Of a stretch of DNA of 64,000 nt, positions 10,394 through 22,307 are shown in pieces. Location: NCBI GenBank assembly GCA_934045905.1, contig OW203762.1:16958345-17022344 (forward strand). The letters are read 5' to 3'. Within the stretch, counting starts at the first letter, position 1; every line of letters starts with the position of its first letter. Below the pieces are notes generated by a model. That model saw only the letters and a list, made by a program, of their open reading frames with translations, ran no database searches and was not told the DNA's origin. The stretch is from Leuctra nigra (Eukaryota; Arthropoda; Insecta; Plecoptera; Leuctridae). The translations under genes were made by a program, and so were the position numbers.

Positions 10394-11195
10394 TTTTCCT
10401 GCGATTACTTGGCAATGCAAATAACGAAGCTGTACAATAACAGATATAAATAAGCTGAATATTTCGTGCACACGATCAAGTCGACGGCTGGCGGGCAGAT
10501 GATGGCGGCAAGTTTGGCGGCAAAATGTTCGATTTAAACCATACCATGTTCGCCAGTCTGATAAATGTAAAATCCCCAACTTGCATAAAAAGCTAATACT
10601 TCATAAATTAATTACATTGTTCAAAATTTGCAAATGTTATTAATTTAAACATTATTTCATATTTTTGGTAATTTCAGGTAGTTATATGTACTCCTTTTAA
10701 CTGCGGTGAAAACTAAAATGAAATATTTATAATAGAAAATGCATGTACGTTGGTAGTACTTTTTGTAATGGCGGCCTAATTTAAATGTGGACGGTTTTCG
10801 CGGGAACACAAAATTTATAAATTTACCCCAATTTGAAATAAAGAACGTGATTAAAGTTTAAAATTGTGCATGTTTAATATTTTAAAATAAATAAGATATT
10901 ACTTTAACACATTTTCTAGTCTATGTTATTATCAAAAACGTTGCCAGTCATAAAATATCTTATATTAGTTTCAAGTTCTGCCGCCAGTGCTTTACGTCAC
11001 CGAGATGTCACATTCAACAATGTTTTCTTTAGAGATCAGCTGTTCCATTGGGGAGTGGGGACTGTCAGTGTCATTATCTCAGTTATTATTTTATAAAAGC
11101 TCTGATAAGCATTTACATTCTTATAAATATTGGACTACACATTCTTTGAAGCTTCTGTTGTACGTGGAAAGCAACTGAATTTTTTACCAACCAAA
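10394..11195. promoter_or_regulatory. Divergent promoter region between Cks and Atox1
   Basis: There are 802 bp between the two start codons, which point away from each other. The 5' UTRs and core promoters of both genes must lie here. I see no TATA box I would trust and no ORF supported by homology. The arrangement is clear; shared control is inference. Confidence 0.6.
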
Positions 11196-11426
11196 ATGTC
11201 AAAGGAAATCCACGAGTTTCAAGTGGCGATGACGTGTGGTGGTTGCTCAAGTGCTGTTGAAAGGGTGCTGGGCAAACTGAAGGAGAAGGGAGTTGAGAAA
11301 GTGGAGATTTCTCTGGATAAACAGCAAGTTCTGGTAACATCTTCTGGCCTGACGTCTGATGAGCTGCTTGAAGCAATTAAGAAGACTGGGAAGACTACAT
11401 CCTACATAGGAGTGAAGCAAGAGTAG
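11196..11426 (+). CDS. ATOX1: Copper chaperone Atox1/Atx1
   Basis: This cytosolic metallochaperone carries Cu(I) to the copper ATPases (ATP7 family) of the secretory pathway. The ORF codes for 76 residues (human Atox1 has 68) and is a single heavy-metal-associated ferredoxin-like domain. The metal site MTCGGC is at residues 12-17, with Cys14 and Cys17 as copper ligands. The conserved KTGK loop is at 63-66. An in-frame upstream extension exists, but this ATG fits the family N-terminus. No intron interrupts the coding part. It is head-to-head with Cks and converges with cactin, whose stop codon is 1.2 kb downstream. The call is secure. Confidence 0.95.
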   Translation: MSKEIHEFQVAMTCGGCSSAVERVLGKLKEKGVEKVEISLDKQQVLVTSSGLTSDELLEAIKKTGKTTSYIGVKQE

Positions 11427-11981
11427 CCCTTTGTTTGTACCCATAACCATGCCATCCTAACATTTGAACAACATTCCATAATATTCTACCAAATTATCTT
11501 CACCGAGTATCCAAGACAAATACAGCAAACATCCGAGCAGTATCAACTTCCTTGCTTTCCAAAAGCAACTACTAGGTCCACCTACTGTGTAAAATTATAC
11601 CTACCTGCCTGCTACTTACCTACCTAGGTAGGTAGGTATTCTATAAATTCTGATCATTGTACATGTATTGTATGTACTTGGCTCTATCTGACAAGTACGA
11701 GATAATGAATTTAATTCATTTTTGTACTTTGAATCTCCTTATTTTGAAAGGAACTATATCTTTGGCAGCTTAATCTCCAATGGATGGCAAGCTTCGTTTA
11801 TAATCAAATTATATTGTAACGAACCATTACACAGCTAAATATATTAATTAAAACAATGTATTGAAATCCTGAATATCCTACATTACATTAGTCCCGTCCA
11901 GATGTCCACATTGCAACTCGAAAAACCCAATTGAGTTAACTCGATCATCATCAATAATAATGTATTATTGTGTGGACCAAG

Positions 11982-12220
11982 CACAGCCTTCTCGACAGTC
12001 ACTTCGTTCTCTGGGTAGCTGCCTGTCGACTGCCGATTAAAGCTATGACGTCATCGGTTTCTTGCACGGTTCGGGGTGCTACTACTGGCTGGGTGGCAAT
12101 AAAATGTACTACAAGGTGTATCTTATCTTTGGTTAGTACATTTTATTGCCACCCCGCCGGTAGTAGCGCCGGTCGGCAGGCAGCTACCCAGAGAACGAAG
12201 TGACTGTCGAGAAGGCTGTG
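11982..12220. mobile_element. Foldback MITE with 8-bp target duplication
   Basis: The 239-bp element has long, almost perfect inverted arms starting CACAGCCTTCTCGACAG. It is flanked by an exact 8-bp duplication, GGACCAAG (11974-11981 and 12221-12228). The duplication length suits hAT or P superfamilies; the ends do not decide it. It lies between the converging Atox1 and cactin genes. Confidence 0.8.
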
Positions 12221-12349
12221 GGACCAAGTATACTTAAACCTACTCGTTGCATTAACCATGTTCTGTTTCATGGCAATGTCACGCCCATAAATTGATACAA
12301 AACTAGAAAGACGTGAAGCGGTCGGCTAGAGCTGTGAAATTATTAATAA

Positions 12350-12355
12350 TTTATT
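12350..12355 (-). terminator. Candidate polyadenylation signal for cactin
   Basis: AATAAA on the minus strand, about 265 nt after the cactin stop codon. This is a positional guess only. Confidence 0.4.
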
Positions 12356-12618
12356 TGCATTTTATAAAATTCCTTACAGACACTGAAGTAAGACAATTTA
12401 TGAGCTAAACATCTTCATGAGAGTATGACCTAGGTAGTAGTAGTAACTACTTGGATTGACACAATGATATCAATGTAGCTGATTCAGTTAGGTATGAAGT
12501 ATGGGACACAAATTGTATTTAAATACTTACCTACCTAATGCTAATCTTCTGGTGCATAAACAATTCCACCTAATCTATACAATAGATCAAAAGAATAGAA
12601 ATTAGAAATAATGAGGGT

Positions 12619-15600
12619 CTATCTGCGATATCGATATCGCTTGAAATGGAACCATAACTGGAATATGTTGTTGTGAAACTGACAGCGAAAGCCTCGTTTG
12701 TAGGAATATTCCCACTCTCGGTTGACGATCTTGAAAGCGATGTCTTCGTACGGAGGCCCAGCGTGAAACCGCAGGTTGGCAAAGTCACGATTGTCGTCGC
12801 AAGATGTCTGCAAAACAAGAACAATTAGAATATGAAGTAGAGCCGAGTAAAGCAAGCAAAAAAAATTAGGCTATCAGCCACACAGCAGTCTCAATAGACC
12901 AAGTTATGTCAGGCATTGAGAAGAACTTGTAAAAAAAATTCCCTGAAAAATAGATTCACTTATTTATCTCTCCTTCATCTTTCCACTGACCTTACTATAA
13001 CTAGTTGTTATATCATTAAATATCTTCTGGTTGTAAAAATCAGAACCCCTGTTCATGGTCTTTAAATCAATTGAAAAAAATAAAACAATTGGAATTATGC
13101 TGTTAAAATACCCAGAGAATACCCAGAGCTGCCAGCATGTTTCTAAAAAAATAAATCACTAGCGGGAGCAGGACGCTAAACCAACAGACTGGATTTACGT
13201 TGACACATACAACAAGTCTCTTACCAAGAAGTACTCCGGCGTGGCTTGCTTGTCGATGAGGTCGGGATAGAAGATGTTGAACTTGTATCCCTGCACGATC
13301 TTGGGCGGTGGATTGTCCATGTCGTAGTGAGTCTGATTGTACTTGTTCCACTCGAAGCCAGTGTGCACGCTGCAAAACAAACAGATATGAAATGGCATTG
13401 CTCGAGCAGGGCCCATCAGAACATTCATTTTGCTTTATTACCTAATATGGTCTAATATGTTTTGTTTATGACACAAATTGTATATTCAACTGTATGATAT
13501 GTAATTCCAAGTTGGTAACAATACATAAATGATTTATGATTCATTACCTATTCGTATACGCATTCAGGGGTTGATTTGTAAAATAATAAGTAGGTGGATG
13601 TTCGACGATTGCCAGGGGAAACATAATTGTCTGCTTAAACACTGGGGAGTTTTGGGGAAGGCTCCCCGCCCCCCAATATAATGTGGATTCCCGGGGCGCA
13701 ATGCCACGGGAAAAATTTGAATTTCATGAACAATTTTGGTAGGTAGTACCTTTTTATGCGATTTCTCATCCGCCTCGAAATTAACCACTGATTAGAATCA
13801 ACATTAGACTAGGTGCTAGGAATGTCATGCAAGTCATATGTCATATGTATACGAATGTCAACTCCTGAATTTCTGATTTCCAACTCCTGAATTAACACAA
13901 TAGTCAACAAACAGACTTACCGATTGAAGTAACGTGGTTTTCTTGGTCGATATTTATCCGACCACAAGTATACTTGGCTGTCGATTGTGGTCTCGACGGA
14001 GAACTCTGCTTCGTCTCCCATCATCCCCTTCCTCGCCTCCCTCACCAACGCCTGCTCCTCAGCAGCAACAACATTCTGCACAAAAATATCATGTTTTAAA
14101 ACTATGGCCCTGATACTTTTTGTGGAACGGGATCTGATTTTTTTAAGAAGTTTTCTTCTTTGGAAAATATTACTGCCATCAGTAGCATAAAAGCTCTTTA
14201 AAAATTTACTTCACTTTAGGAAGTGATGTACTACATTCAGTTTCAAACTGAATTACTAATGCTTCAAAAGAACTACCTAGTACGTTCTAGGCATTCCTAG
14301 CTTCGTGAAATAAAGTGAAGCGTCTTAAAGGCACGTGATGCCATAGTGGAGCTCTTAATGCAAATCAGCTTCCTAATATTGTCTCTTGAAGCCATTTTAC
14401 TAGAATATGTAAGGCACATGCAAGACCAGAGCCTTACTATTCTAAATTAAATTCAATAGTGAAAGTGAATTAAAATACCCACCTCCACTTTGCTTCCGGG
14501 ACCCTGGACCTGAAGCCTGGCGAACACAAGTCTCTGCAGGTCGTCCTCCTCTGCCGTGACCAGCGTTCCGGGGTCAAGCTGCGACGCATTCAAGAACGTC
14601 GGACTGTAGTTTCCGGAGTCGTAGTCGGCGAAGCACTCGGACAAGATCTCGTTGGCGACGTCTTCGGCCTCGTCGCTCTCCTCTCCGTCGGATTCCTCCG
14701 TGGCTTCCGCGCTGGGCGCCTCGGCCTCCTCGGTCTTCACCGCGACCTCGTCGACGTCCTTCTCGGGCTCGTCGGGGCCGGGGTCGGGCACAGCCATGCA
14801 CTGCTGGGCCTTCAGCAGCTCCAGCTTGTGCAGAAGGTTCTCCTGGTGACGGTCTCGTAGACGTGCTCGGGCCATGTGAGCTGATGCATCAGAAACATTC
14901 CAAATTACAAGAGGAATAATGCTTTATTAATCTTCACTATACTAATCAAATCCCAATTTAATCCGTCCCTCCCTCAAATGAAACTCTTTGCAGCTCATTT
15001 CCACAAATTGAATATGCGACCCCCATTGGATGCTAGTATGACCATTTCTAAAATATCAAAAACAAACAAAATAGTACGTAATCGTAATAGAATGGTAGTC
15101 ATACGAACCTTTCAGCTGCGACAATAATGATTCCCAATATCCAATGTCGACTCCCTCCGGTTTACCAATGATCTTCGATTCAATCTTCTGCTGCAGAGTA
15201 TGAAGCTGGGCAGCGGTTTTACCCTTGAAGACAGACGCAACATCCTTAGCAACAGATTGATGGATTCCCTCTCGCCTCCCAACAGCCGCCTCGTATGCAC
15301 TCTGTTTCTCAAGCTTCCGGAGCTTGTGCAGCTCATCCTCAACGATGACGGTGATATCATTCCAGTAGTCCAGATTTTTACCCCGTTCCAGTTCTTTGTA
15401 CACTTTGATATCTTCGATCAGGTCCTCCAAGTCCTTCGTCGTGAGGCCGTTGAGGTACGTGTAAGGTTCGTGCATCTCGACGGCATCTACTTCCTCCTCG
15501 GCACTGATGTACTTGGCCAAGAGGTCGATCGGTTTCGCTCGGCCGTCTTGGATGCGGATGCAAGATCTCAGCCGTGACTGCTCCAGGTGGAACTGATCTT

Positions 15601-17195
15601 CCTGGCGTTCCCACTCTTGAAACTGAGCAGCCTCTTTACTCCGTTGCATAAGCGACATCTCTTCTTCTCGCTGCTGACGTTCCAACTCCCTTTCCTGCCG
15701 ACGTTTCTTCACCTTTTCAAGTTCTCTCTTGTTTTCTTCTTGCTTTACTCTATTTCTAACTTCCAATTCCTCCCTGCTCACGCCTGTTAATCCCTCTTTA
15801 TCTAATTTCTTCGACCACACGAATGTAGCGAGGAGGTTTCCATCTCCGAAGGGATTATCAGTGTTGGTGTAATGAAGATAATCATTGTCCCAACCCATTC
15901 GCTCCTTTCTTTTCCGTTCTTTCGCTTCTTTCTTGAGCAGTCGTCGTAATCTCTTCTCTTCAGGAGTTTCAGATGCTTTCATAATTTCTTTATGTTTCTG
16001 TCGCTCTTCTGTCTGCCTTATTCTTTCATCCTTCAACTTTTGTAACAGCTTTATTGATCCATTGGAAGAATCTGAGCCTGAACTACTACCTGAAGACGAC
16101 GGGCTTCGGTGTTTTGACTTCTTCTTATCGTGTTTCTTGGACTTGGCAGTCTTTTTATCTGACGATCTGGATTTGTGTGACGATGACTTCTTGCTTTTAT
16201 GCTTACGTCGACTGGATTCATCGGAGCTACTATCATCGCTGGGTGAAGGTGAGCGGCGCGAACTGTTACCAACTTGACTCTTTGACTTGTTCCGCGATGC
16301 ACTTTCGTATTTATCGTATCGCGATGAACTAGGTCGTCTCGGAGAGGGTAATCTGTAAGAATCACAACAAGCATTGTAAGCAACATCTTTAAAAATATAG
16401 ATGTAATTCTTGGGTTAAATTACCTTTTGTACATTGAAGATTAGGAGGGCATTACAATATAAGTCACGATTACCATACCATACACCAGTAAATAGGTATT
16501 TTTAAGATTTACAATCAAATTGTACTACTTAGCAATTAACTTCAGTCAGGTACTAGTCCTAACTCATTTGTCATGGCATTGTAAGAAAAATCTACACATT
16601 TGGTAAATTTTGAAAGATAGGACTCGTAGGTGGCAGGTACCTTGCTTTATCCTAATATAATATGTTCCATGACAGAATTGTATGATAATCAGAGTAAAAA
16701 GGCTTACACGATTGACGTGGACGGCAAACTCGGACCAAAAGAGTTGGTTTCCTAAACATTCTTTTCTGTTTGCGTTGTACATCCACGTCCGTATCGTGAA
16801 CATCACAGTAAATTCACCATATCTTAACACTGTTTGTGTTTGTGTCAATTGTCCACGTCAATCGGCCTTGATGCTCTTCATCTTCAGGCGTAGAAAGGCA
16901 TTACCTAGAATGCAGCTGCTTACCTCCTACTAATCTAGTCCCAAGTACGTACATAGCTACCTAATGACCCAGACATCTCTAGTCAAGCTGAATTATAAAA
17001 ATAAGCAGAAAAAGTATGCACTGAATCTAAAATGTATTTATTAGGTAGGATAGTAATCTACCTATTTAAAAAGTAAGGTTAAGCATACCAGTTGGAAATG
17101 ATGAAAATAGGTTTAATTATTTTATAGTAAAGATGAACATAACATTGAAGGATAAACATTTAAGGTAGAACGTACCTTTCCTTTCGTCGGTCCAT
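12619..17195 (-). CDS. cactin: Cactin, spliceosome-associated / NF-kB pathway regulator, six exons
   Basis: Cactin was first found as a partner of the IkB protein Cactus in the Toll pathway and is a nuclear spliceosome component. The exons are 17195-17176, 16352-15109, 14880-14483, 14075-13921, 13369-13225 and 12807-12619. They join in phase to 2151 nt, 716 residues (human about 758). The N-terminus is a Ser/Arg/Lys-rich stretch to about residue 105, starting MDRRKER from a 20-nt first exon. A long charged coiled coil follows, then the conserved middle part with TNTDNPFGD, DGRAKPIDLLAKY and GYWESLL. An acidic linker comes next, then the most conserved C-terminal domain (from about residue 590) with KYRPRKPRYFNR and GFEWNKYNQTHYD. 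The protein ends FHFKRYRYRR, the family hallmark. It converges with Atox1 and is head-to-head with mitochondrial S16. The identification is secure. Confidence 0.97.
16709..16864. repeat. Inverted repeat in cactin intron 1
   Basis: Arms CGATTGACGTGGAC (16709-16722) and its exact complement (16851-16864) enclose a 156-bp segment that also pairs partly inside. It is probably a small MITE. It lies within the 823-bp first intron (16353-17175), which otherwise shows nothing notable. Confidence 0.5.
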
Positions 17196-17968
17196 TTCAA
17201 GTCACAAATACTACAGCTTAACAAAATAAATATTACTAAATTATTTTCTTTTTTCCAAAACGTCGTATTTTGTCTTCTTCTTCTTCTTCACTTCCGGTTT
17301 TAATGGCACCGACATTGAGTCATACTGGCCAGCGTTAATTTATATATCTATTCGATAATGTAGTTTTATAATAATATGTAATTATTATTATGCTTTATAT
17401 TTTACACTCGTTGTATTTTAGCACATAGGCTAGCTTTAGTTATTGATAAATACTTAGTAGTTATTTAAAATTCAGAATTACGGAGGATATCAGTTATCAC
17501 CACGTGTCGATCGAAGTTGAATGGCCAAGACTTGAGTCCTATAAGCCAGCTTATATTTATTTTAAATTCACTTTTCACTCGGCGTATTTATTGGCACTTG
17601 ACCATTTGGTCTTATTGGCCAGCTTTAGTTATGATATCTATTTAATTGTGGTGGTGATAACTATTAGCACACGAATTCTGTTCTTGTAATGGCGCCTGAC
17701 ATTTGTCAGATAGGCCAGCGGTATTTTGTGGACTCTCCCCAACGGAGGTTGAAGAGGAAGTCCTCGTATTTTGTCAAATTGTCTATATACACGTACTATC
17801 GAGATTCGAGATTTGAGAAACTACATTTTTCATCATTTAGAAGGCGGAGGGAGGCTGTGTACCGTTGCCAACATTTGAACAAGATTTCAATGTGAGCAGG
17901 GTAACCGGGTTCGATTCTGTTCTATCAAAATTTTAAGGCAAAACAAACTCAAACGTGCTGAACAGAAA
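17196..17968. promoter_or_regulatory. Divergent promoter region between cactin and mitochondrial S16
   Basis: The two start codons lie 773 bp apart and face away from each other. Several short GC-richer patches appear near each gene. I see no reliable TATA box and no homology-supported ORF. Confidence 0.55.
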
Positions 17969-19721
17969 ATGTTGAAAACTTTGGTGCCTGCAAGTGGCGG
18001 AGCTAAATTTTTTGAGCACTCATCAAAAATCATAAGATTTGCACGACATGGATGCACGAATAGACCATTCTTTCATATAGTTGTTATGGAGGTATGTATA
18101 CATAACCTAACTAATGAAAGCTGTCACTTCTTTTTATGAATTTTATAGTCTAGGTACCTAGACCGTACAGCTGTAAACAAATCCGTTAGCAATGAGTTTT
18201 TGCCAAGCTCGGCAATTGAAAATAGTTGTACCTACCTAGATCACAACCCTGGCAAACTACAGCCTGCATGCTGCCTGCGACGCAAAATGTGGCCCGCCAG
18301 CTTTGTCCATCTATCTGCATACAAATAATTTAGTTTTCATAAAAATACCAGAATCACTACTTTGGCAGCACAGAGTATAATAGTATCTATCAGTGAATTC
18401 CTAAATACTGGCCGTTATGTCTCAAAATTGCACCGTAACAAAATGTCTTCATAAAAAAAAATCTCGAGGGCTTTGGTCCCCATCCTTCTTGCTTCAGCAG
18501 TACTTTTTAGTAAATATATGAATGTATATCTCCCCAAATTTATTCCAAGATCAATTCGTACAAAACCCTGCTGTATAACAATCAATATTTCAAGTAGGTA
18601 GGTCCACTACCTCCCTCACAAAATTTATGAATCAAAAGGAATATAAATACCTATCAGAGCAAAAACAAGTAAAAGTGCACCAAATTCAGTTAAGAAATGT
18701 ACAAAAAAATCCAGGGCTGCTTGCCCCGGACCCGCTTCTTCCGTGACGTCGAAACCGTTGACCCAACTCCCTTCTAGATATATTCAAAGCTTCTAGTTCT
18801 AATGTATCCGCAAAACCTTTATTTGTGGCCCACTATCAACTTCATTACTGCATATTACAAGGAGACTGTCACTCTGACAGATGGTACCATCGGATTGACT
18901 TTTATTTGAACCATGTATGTGCCCACTGTGCTCACTAACTCATTGCTTGGTATGATGCAAGTTGGCTCTGCAATACTGTGCAATAAAGTTTGGAATTGTA
19001 TTCCTTTTATATTCCTGCGGCAACGGATTTTTTTCAGAGTATATAGAGTTTTTGTGCAATACTGTGCTTGATGTAGGGTCCAAAGAAGAAGCACGCAGGC
19101 AGTCTCTCAATATTTTTAGTACTTTCTATTCAGTACCTACTTCCTAACTAGTACACATTTTTTGTATACTATTCACACTCATTTTATTTGGTTGTAGTAG
19201 GGTATAAAATCAATTAATTTAAAGGGCCGTTAAGGAAAATTGTGGTATTGAATTGCATATTTTTTGTTCTGCTAAGTAAGTTGACCAGCACAAATGCTCA
19301 TATAACATCTAGCCATATCCTTGCACTTCTAAAAAACATTTTAACCAATTGAGAAAAAAGAATTTTTTGTATTTTTGTTTATTACGAATATGATTTCAAG
19401 GTATTTGATGTAGGTAGTACTACCTACTTCCTACTAATAAAATGTTTTCTCTTGCAGTCAAAGAAGAACCAGTATCAACCAGTAATAGAACAGCTAGGCT
19501 CTTACGATCCATTACCAAACCAGTATAATGAGAAACTGGTATCTTTAAATCTTGAAAGAATACGCTTTTGGATGGGAAAAGGAGCTACAGCAAGCGATCC
19601 AGTGGCAGAACTCTTAGGCTTGGCTGGACTTCTGCCAATTCACCCCAAAACCTACATGACTGGATGGCGAAACCGAATGAAGGAAGATCAGCAACCAAAT
19701 GACCAAGAGAAAGTTACATAA
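17969..19721 (+). CDS. mRPS16: Mitochondrial small-subunit ribosomal protein bS16m, two exons
   Basis: This is a component of the mitochondrial ribosome small subunit and the relative of bacterial S16. Exon 1 is 17969-18091 and ends exactly before GTATGT. Exon 2 is 19458-19721 after a TTGCAG acceptor. They join in phase 0 to give 128 residues (human 137). The first exon holds the family signature GCTNRPFFHIVV, which follows the typical RFARHG lead-in. Exon 2 continues with EQLGSYDPLPN, YNEKLVSLN, RIRFWMGKGA and the LLGLAGLLPIHP segment. The 1366-bp intron contains AT-rich DNA and possible old repeat fragments. The gene is head-to-head with cactin and converges with mitochondrial L54; the pairing of two mitoribosomal genes tail to tail may be chance. 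The identification is secure. Confidence 0.95.
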
Positions 19722-19960
19722 GAGCAGTGACTATAGCATCTAGGTAACTAACTGATGTCATTAGATCTTTGTTTCAGTGATGCACAGAGCGCTAAATGAT
19801 TGTTTTGAATATGGTCTACTAGTGTACAAGGATTAGTACTTTTCTACATTTACTTTTAGAATGTCCTACCTACTGTTATGCGTTGACTTAGAGTGAACAG
19901 AGAGATTTGTACCGATGTTGAATGGGGACTCAATTGGATCAAAATTTTACCTTGGAGGTA

Positions 19961-19966
19961 AATAAA
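19961..19966 (+). terminator. Polyadenylation signal of mRPS16
   Basis: AATAAA lies 240 nt after the stop codon of the S16 gene. It is the first canonical signal downstream. Confidence 0.55.
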
Positions 19967-20241
19967 TGTTGCTCAATGTTGCTGTCATGAGCCAGAGATA
20001 TTTTACATTTAGAGATACATCAAGTTTGTTTCATAAAGAATTAACTTAAAATAATTATGTTACAAAATCGGTATAAACAGGATCGCAATGTAGAATGTCC
20101 ATGCTGGGCAGTTTTCTGTTTTCGTTTCCATTGGAAATAGTTGTTTTTATGTGTTTATTTGCAAAAAGACATCAGACTTCCCCCAATTCAGCCCCTGATC
20201 TGAAATAAAATGACTCCCCGAGTTAGAGTAGGTATTGTTAT

Positions 20242-20247
20242 TTTATT
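20242..20247 (-). terminator. Polyadenylation signal of mitochondrial L54
   Basis: AATAAA on the minus strand, about 80 nt after the stop codon of the L54 gene. It faces the S16 signal, leaving about 275 bp between the two 3' ends. Confidence 0.55.
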
Positions 20248-20326
20248 TACAACTCAAATAAAGTATCTTAAAAAATCATGTATAAGCATTCTTACTACCT
20301 AACATTGTATAATTAATTATTAATTT

Positions 20327-20686
20327 TTAAAATTTCTTCAGTTTTGACATTTGATTATTTCTCTTCATACCCAAGGTCCTTATCCGTCGCCAATATTGCT
20401 TTGATTCTGGATCCAGCTCCTCCAGCGGAAGTGGTTTACCGGTGTGAACTTTCCAAAGCCATTCCGGATATTCGCTATCTGCCTTGATCGGAATATCTTG
20501 ACCTTCTTTCAAAATATTACTTCCACACACGAAACTAGTGAGCTTATTTGTATCGGTCTCGACTGGCAATACTTTCTTCTCTACCATAGGTCCAAGTTTC
20601 CCCAGTTTCTTCTTTCCTTTGCCAAGAGACGCAATGCCTGAAAAAAGGATGTGATTTGTTTTACATCGCAGAAGAAACAATTGCAT
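20327..20686 (-). CDS. mRPL54: Mitochondrial large-subunit ribosomal protein mL54
   Basis: This mitochondria-specific protein of the large mitoribosomal subunit is known as MRPL54. The ORF of 119 residues (human 138) carries the family core: EYPEWLWKVHTGKP, then LEELDPESKQYWRR and a basic C-terminus. The predicted start at 20686 gives a lead of about 24 residues with Arg and Lys, hydrophobic residues and no acidic ones, as expected for a mitochondrial targeting signal. A good donor-like GTAAGT sits just upstream (20700 downward) and a TTTTTTCAG acceptor lies within the ORF at about 20639. An upstream exon spliced there would meet an in-frame stop with no later ATG in that exon, so I keep the unspliced start. 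The gene is head-to-head with FKBP8. Confidence 0.92.
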   Translation of the reverse strand: MQLFLLRCKTNHILFSGIASLGKGKKKLGKLGPMVEKKVLPVETDTNKLTSFVCGSNILKEGQDIPIKADSEYPEWLWKVHTGKPLPLEELDPESKQYWRRIRTLGMKRNNQMSKLKKF

Positions 20687-22140
20687 AAGATGTCACTTAC
20701 TTCTCGACTATATACTTCCAATCCCGATTGTATATGAACTGGACCATTTCGGAAAACATTCCCGACTTAAATGTAATTGCGGTAATCGGCTAGGTGTGTG
20801 GTAGTTTTTAAGCCAATACATTTTGTGATAGAATCCTATCTTTCGTACATGGATAACAGATTCGTTTGCCATAAGCCCATGACTCAAAAAAGAGTACATC
20901 CAATGATCCGGTAAAGTTCGTTCACGATAAGAATATCACTGACGTTTTAGGCGATCACGTCGTTCATTGGTCAGTCACTTGAACACTGCCCTGTCAATGG
21001 CAAGACTTTCTTCTTTGTATTATTGAAATTGTATAAATTATGTCAAATACACAATTTTTAATAGTAGTAAATATTATAATAATTCAATAAAATTGATTTA
21101 TTTTTATCTACAGCCGTATTATACACATTTTTTGATTATTATATTGATATTTACATGTTTAGGTATACGTTCACTTGACTACGGTAGTACACGCCGCCAT
21201 TACGGGTTGCTATTCTAATCGTGAATGAACTTTACAAGCACGTAGGAACAAATTTTGTAAGGGGGGGGGGGGGGGGAATAATATGGTAAATAAAAAAATA
21301 TGGTTGTCTATGACATTGGGGGCTCTGGGGCAAGGGCCCCGTAGTAGGTACCAATTTCGAACCAATTTGTGTATAAAACATTGGGAGGGGAATTTCCTAC
21401 CATTCCCCATATTTCTTCGTGCCTTATCTCATCTCCACGGAAATTGGACTTAGTGAATGCGGGTCGAGGGCTCTTCGTCCTCACTTTCTTAAATTCCAAG
21501 AAATATTTAACAAAATGTTACTGTAAATATTAGTATGGAATCTATCATTTAGATGAACTATAATAAAATTTCTTATAATAAAATATAATATATTTTATAA
21601 TATGATATTATAATATAATAAATTTTCTTAATAATAACACTTAGTACACTCTTGAAAAACCCAGATATTTTGTCAAAGTTTTTAATAACTGCCCGGACAA
21701 AAAAGACAGCTGAAAATGAGGACAAACCGTATGTAAAACCGGACAATGCCCTAATAACAGAGACATCTGCAATATGAAAGAAGTGTTGTCAAGGGATGAA
21801 GGAACTTCCCTCGCCTCAATCAACCGCTGTTGCCTGGTTCCGCAATCAGAATTTCTTAACCTACCTACCTATGTCGGCTTTTTTTGAATACAATTTTGTT
21901 TGTATGATTTGTGCTACAATATAATTTCTTCTCAGCAAATTAATTCCTGAAAAAGCCATATCAAATACTGACACTTATAATTTGTTCAATCCGTAAATAT
22001 AGGTTATGTTTCCTTCCTTTGAAATTTTTGAAATTTCAGTACGTTGGTTGGTAGCACTTGGCCCATCCAGCTGTTCGATTGGCTATTTGCACGAAAGTAA
22101 TCATCAATCAAGCACAAGTCATTCCTCCATAAAATAGATT
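20687..22140. promoter_or_regulatory. Divergent region between mL54 and FKBP8
   Basis: It holds the promoters of both genes and some repeats: a 16-base G run near 21260 inside a segment that begins like the GGCGCGTAGGAAC repeat family (about 21236), and a very AT-rich stretch at 21540-21640. There is no supported ORF. Confidence 0.5.
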
Positions 22141-22183
22141 TGTAGAGAAGTGTCAAAGTCAAAGTTTACTTGGTGAAGCATAG

Positions 22184-22292
22184 GTATGTCTTCTCTATTA
22201 TCTATCTCCATTTCACAAATTAAGAGAATGTTCTCCATATTTCTTATTAAAACTTTCGTTTTCTCGTATTTTACATGTTATTATTTATTTAG
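22184..22292 (+). other. Intron in the 5' UTR of FKBP8
   Basis: A donor AG|GTATGT at 22183/22184 and an acceptor TTATTTAG at 22285-22292 bracket 109 bp just before the FKBP8 start codon at 22308. Predicted from splice consensus and context only. Confidence 0.55.
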
Positions 22293-22307
22293 GAGTTCCA
22301 ACTTCCA

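Noticed and set aside
14574..14849. Arg-rich and Ser-rich ORFs over cactin exon 3
   Set aside because: Antisense and out-of-frame readings of the acidic linker of cactin.
16564..16933. ORFs in cactin intron 1 on both strands
   Set aside because: They arise from a small inverted repeat; splice phases of cactin skip them.
18230..18860. Possible hAT-like element in the S16 intron (ACCCTGGCAAACTAC at left, GTGGCCC words)
   Set aside because: I could not pair its ends or find a target duplication.
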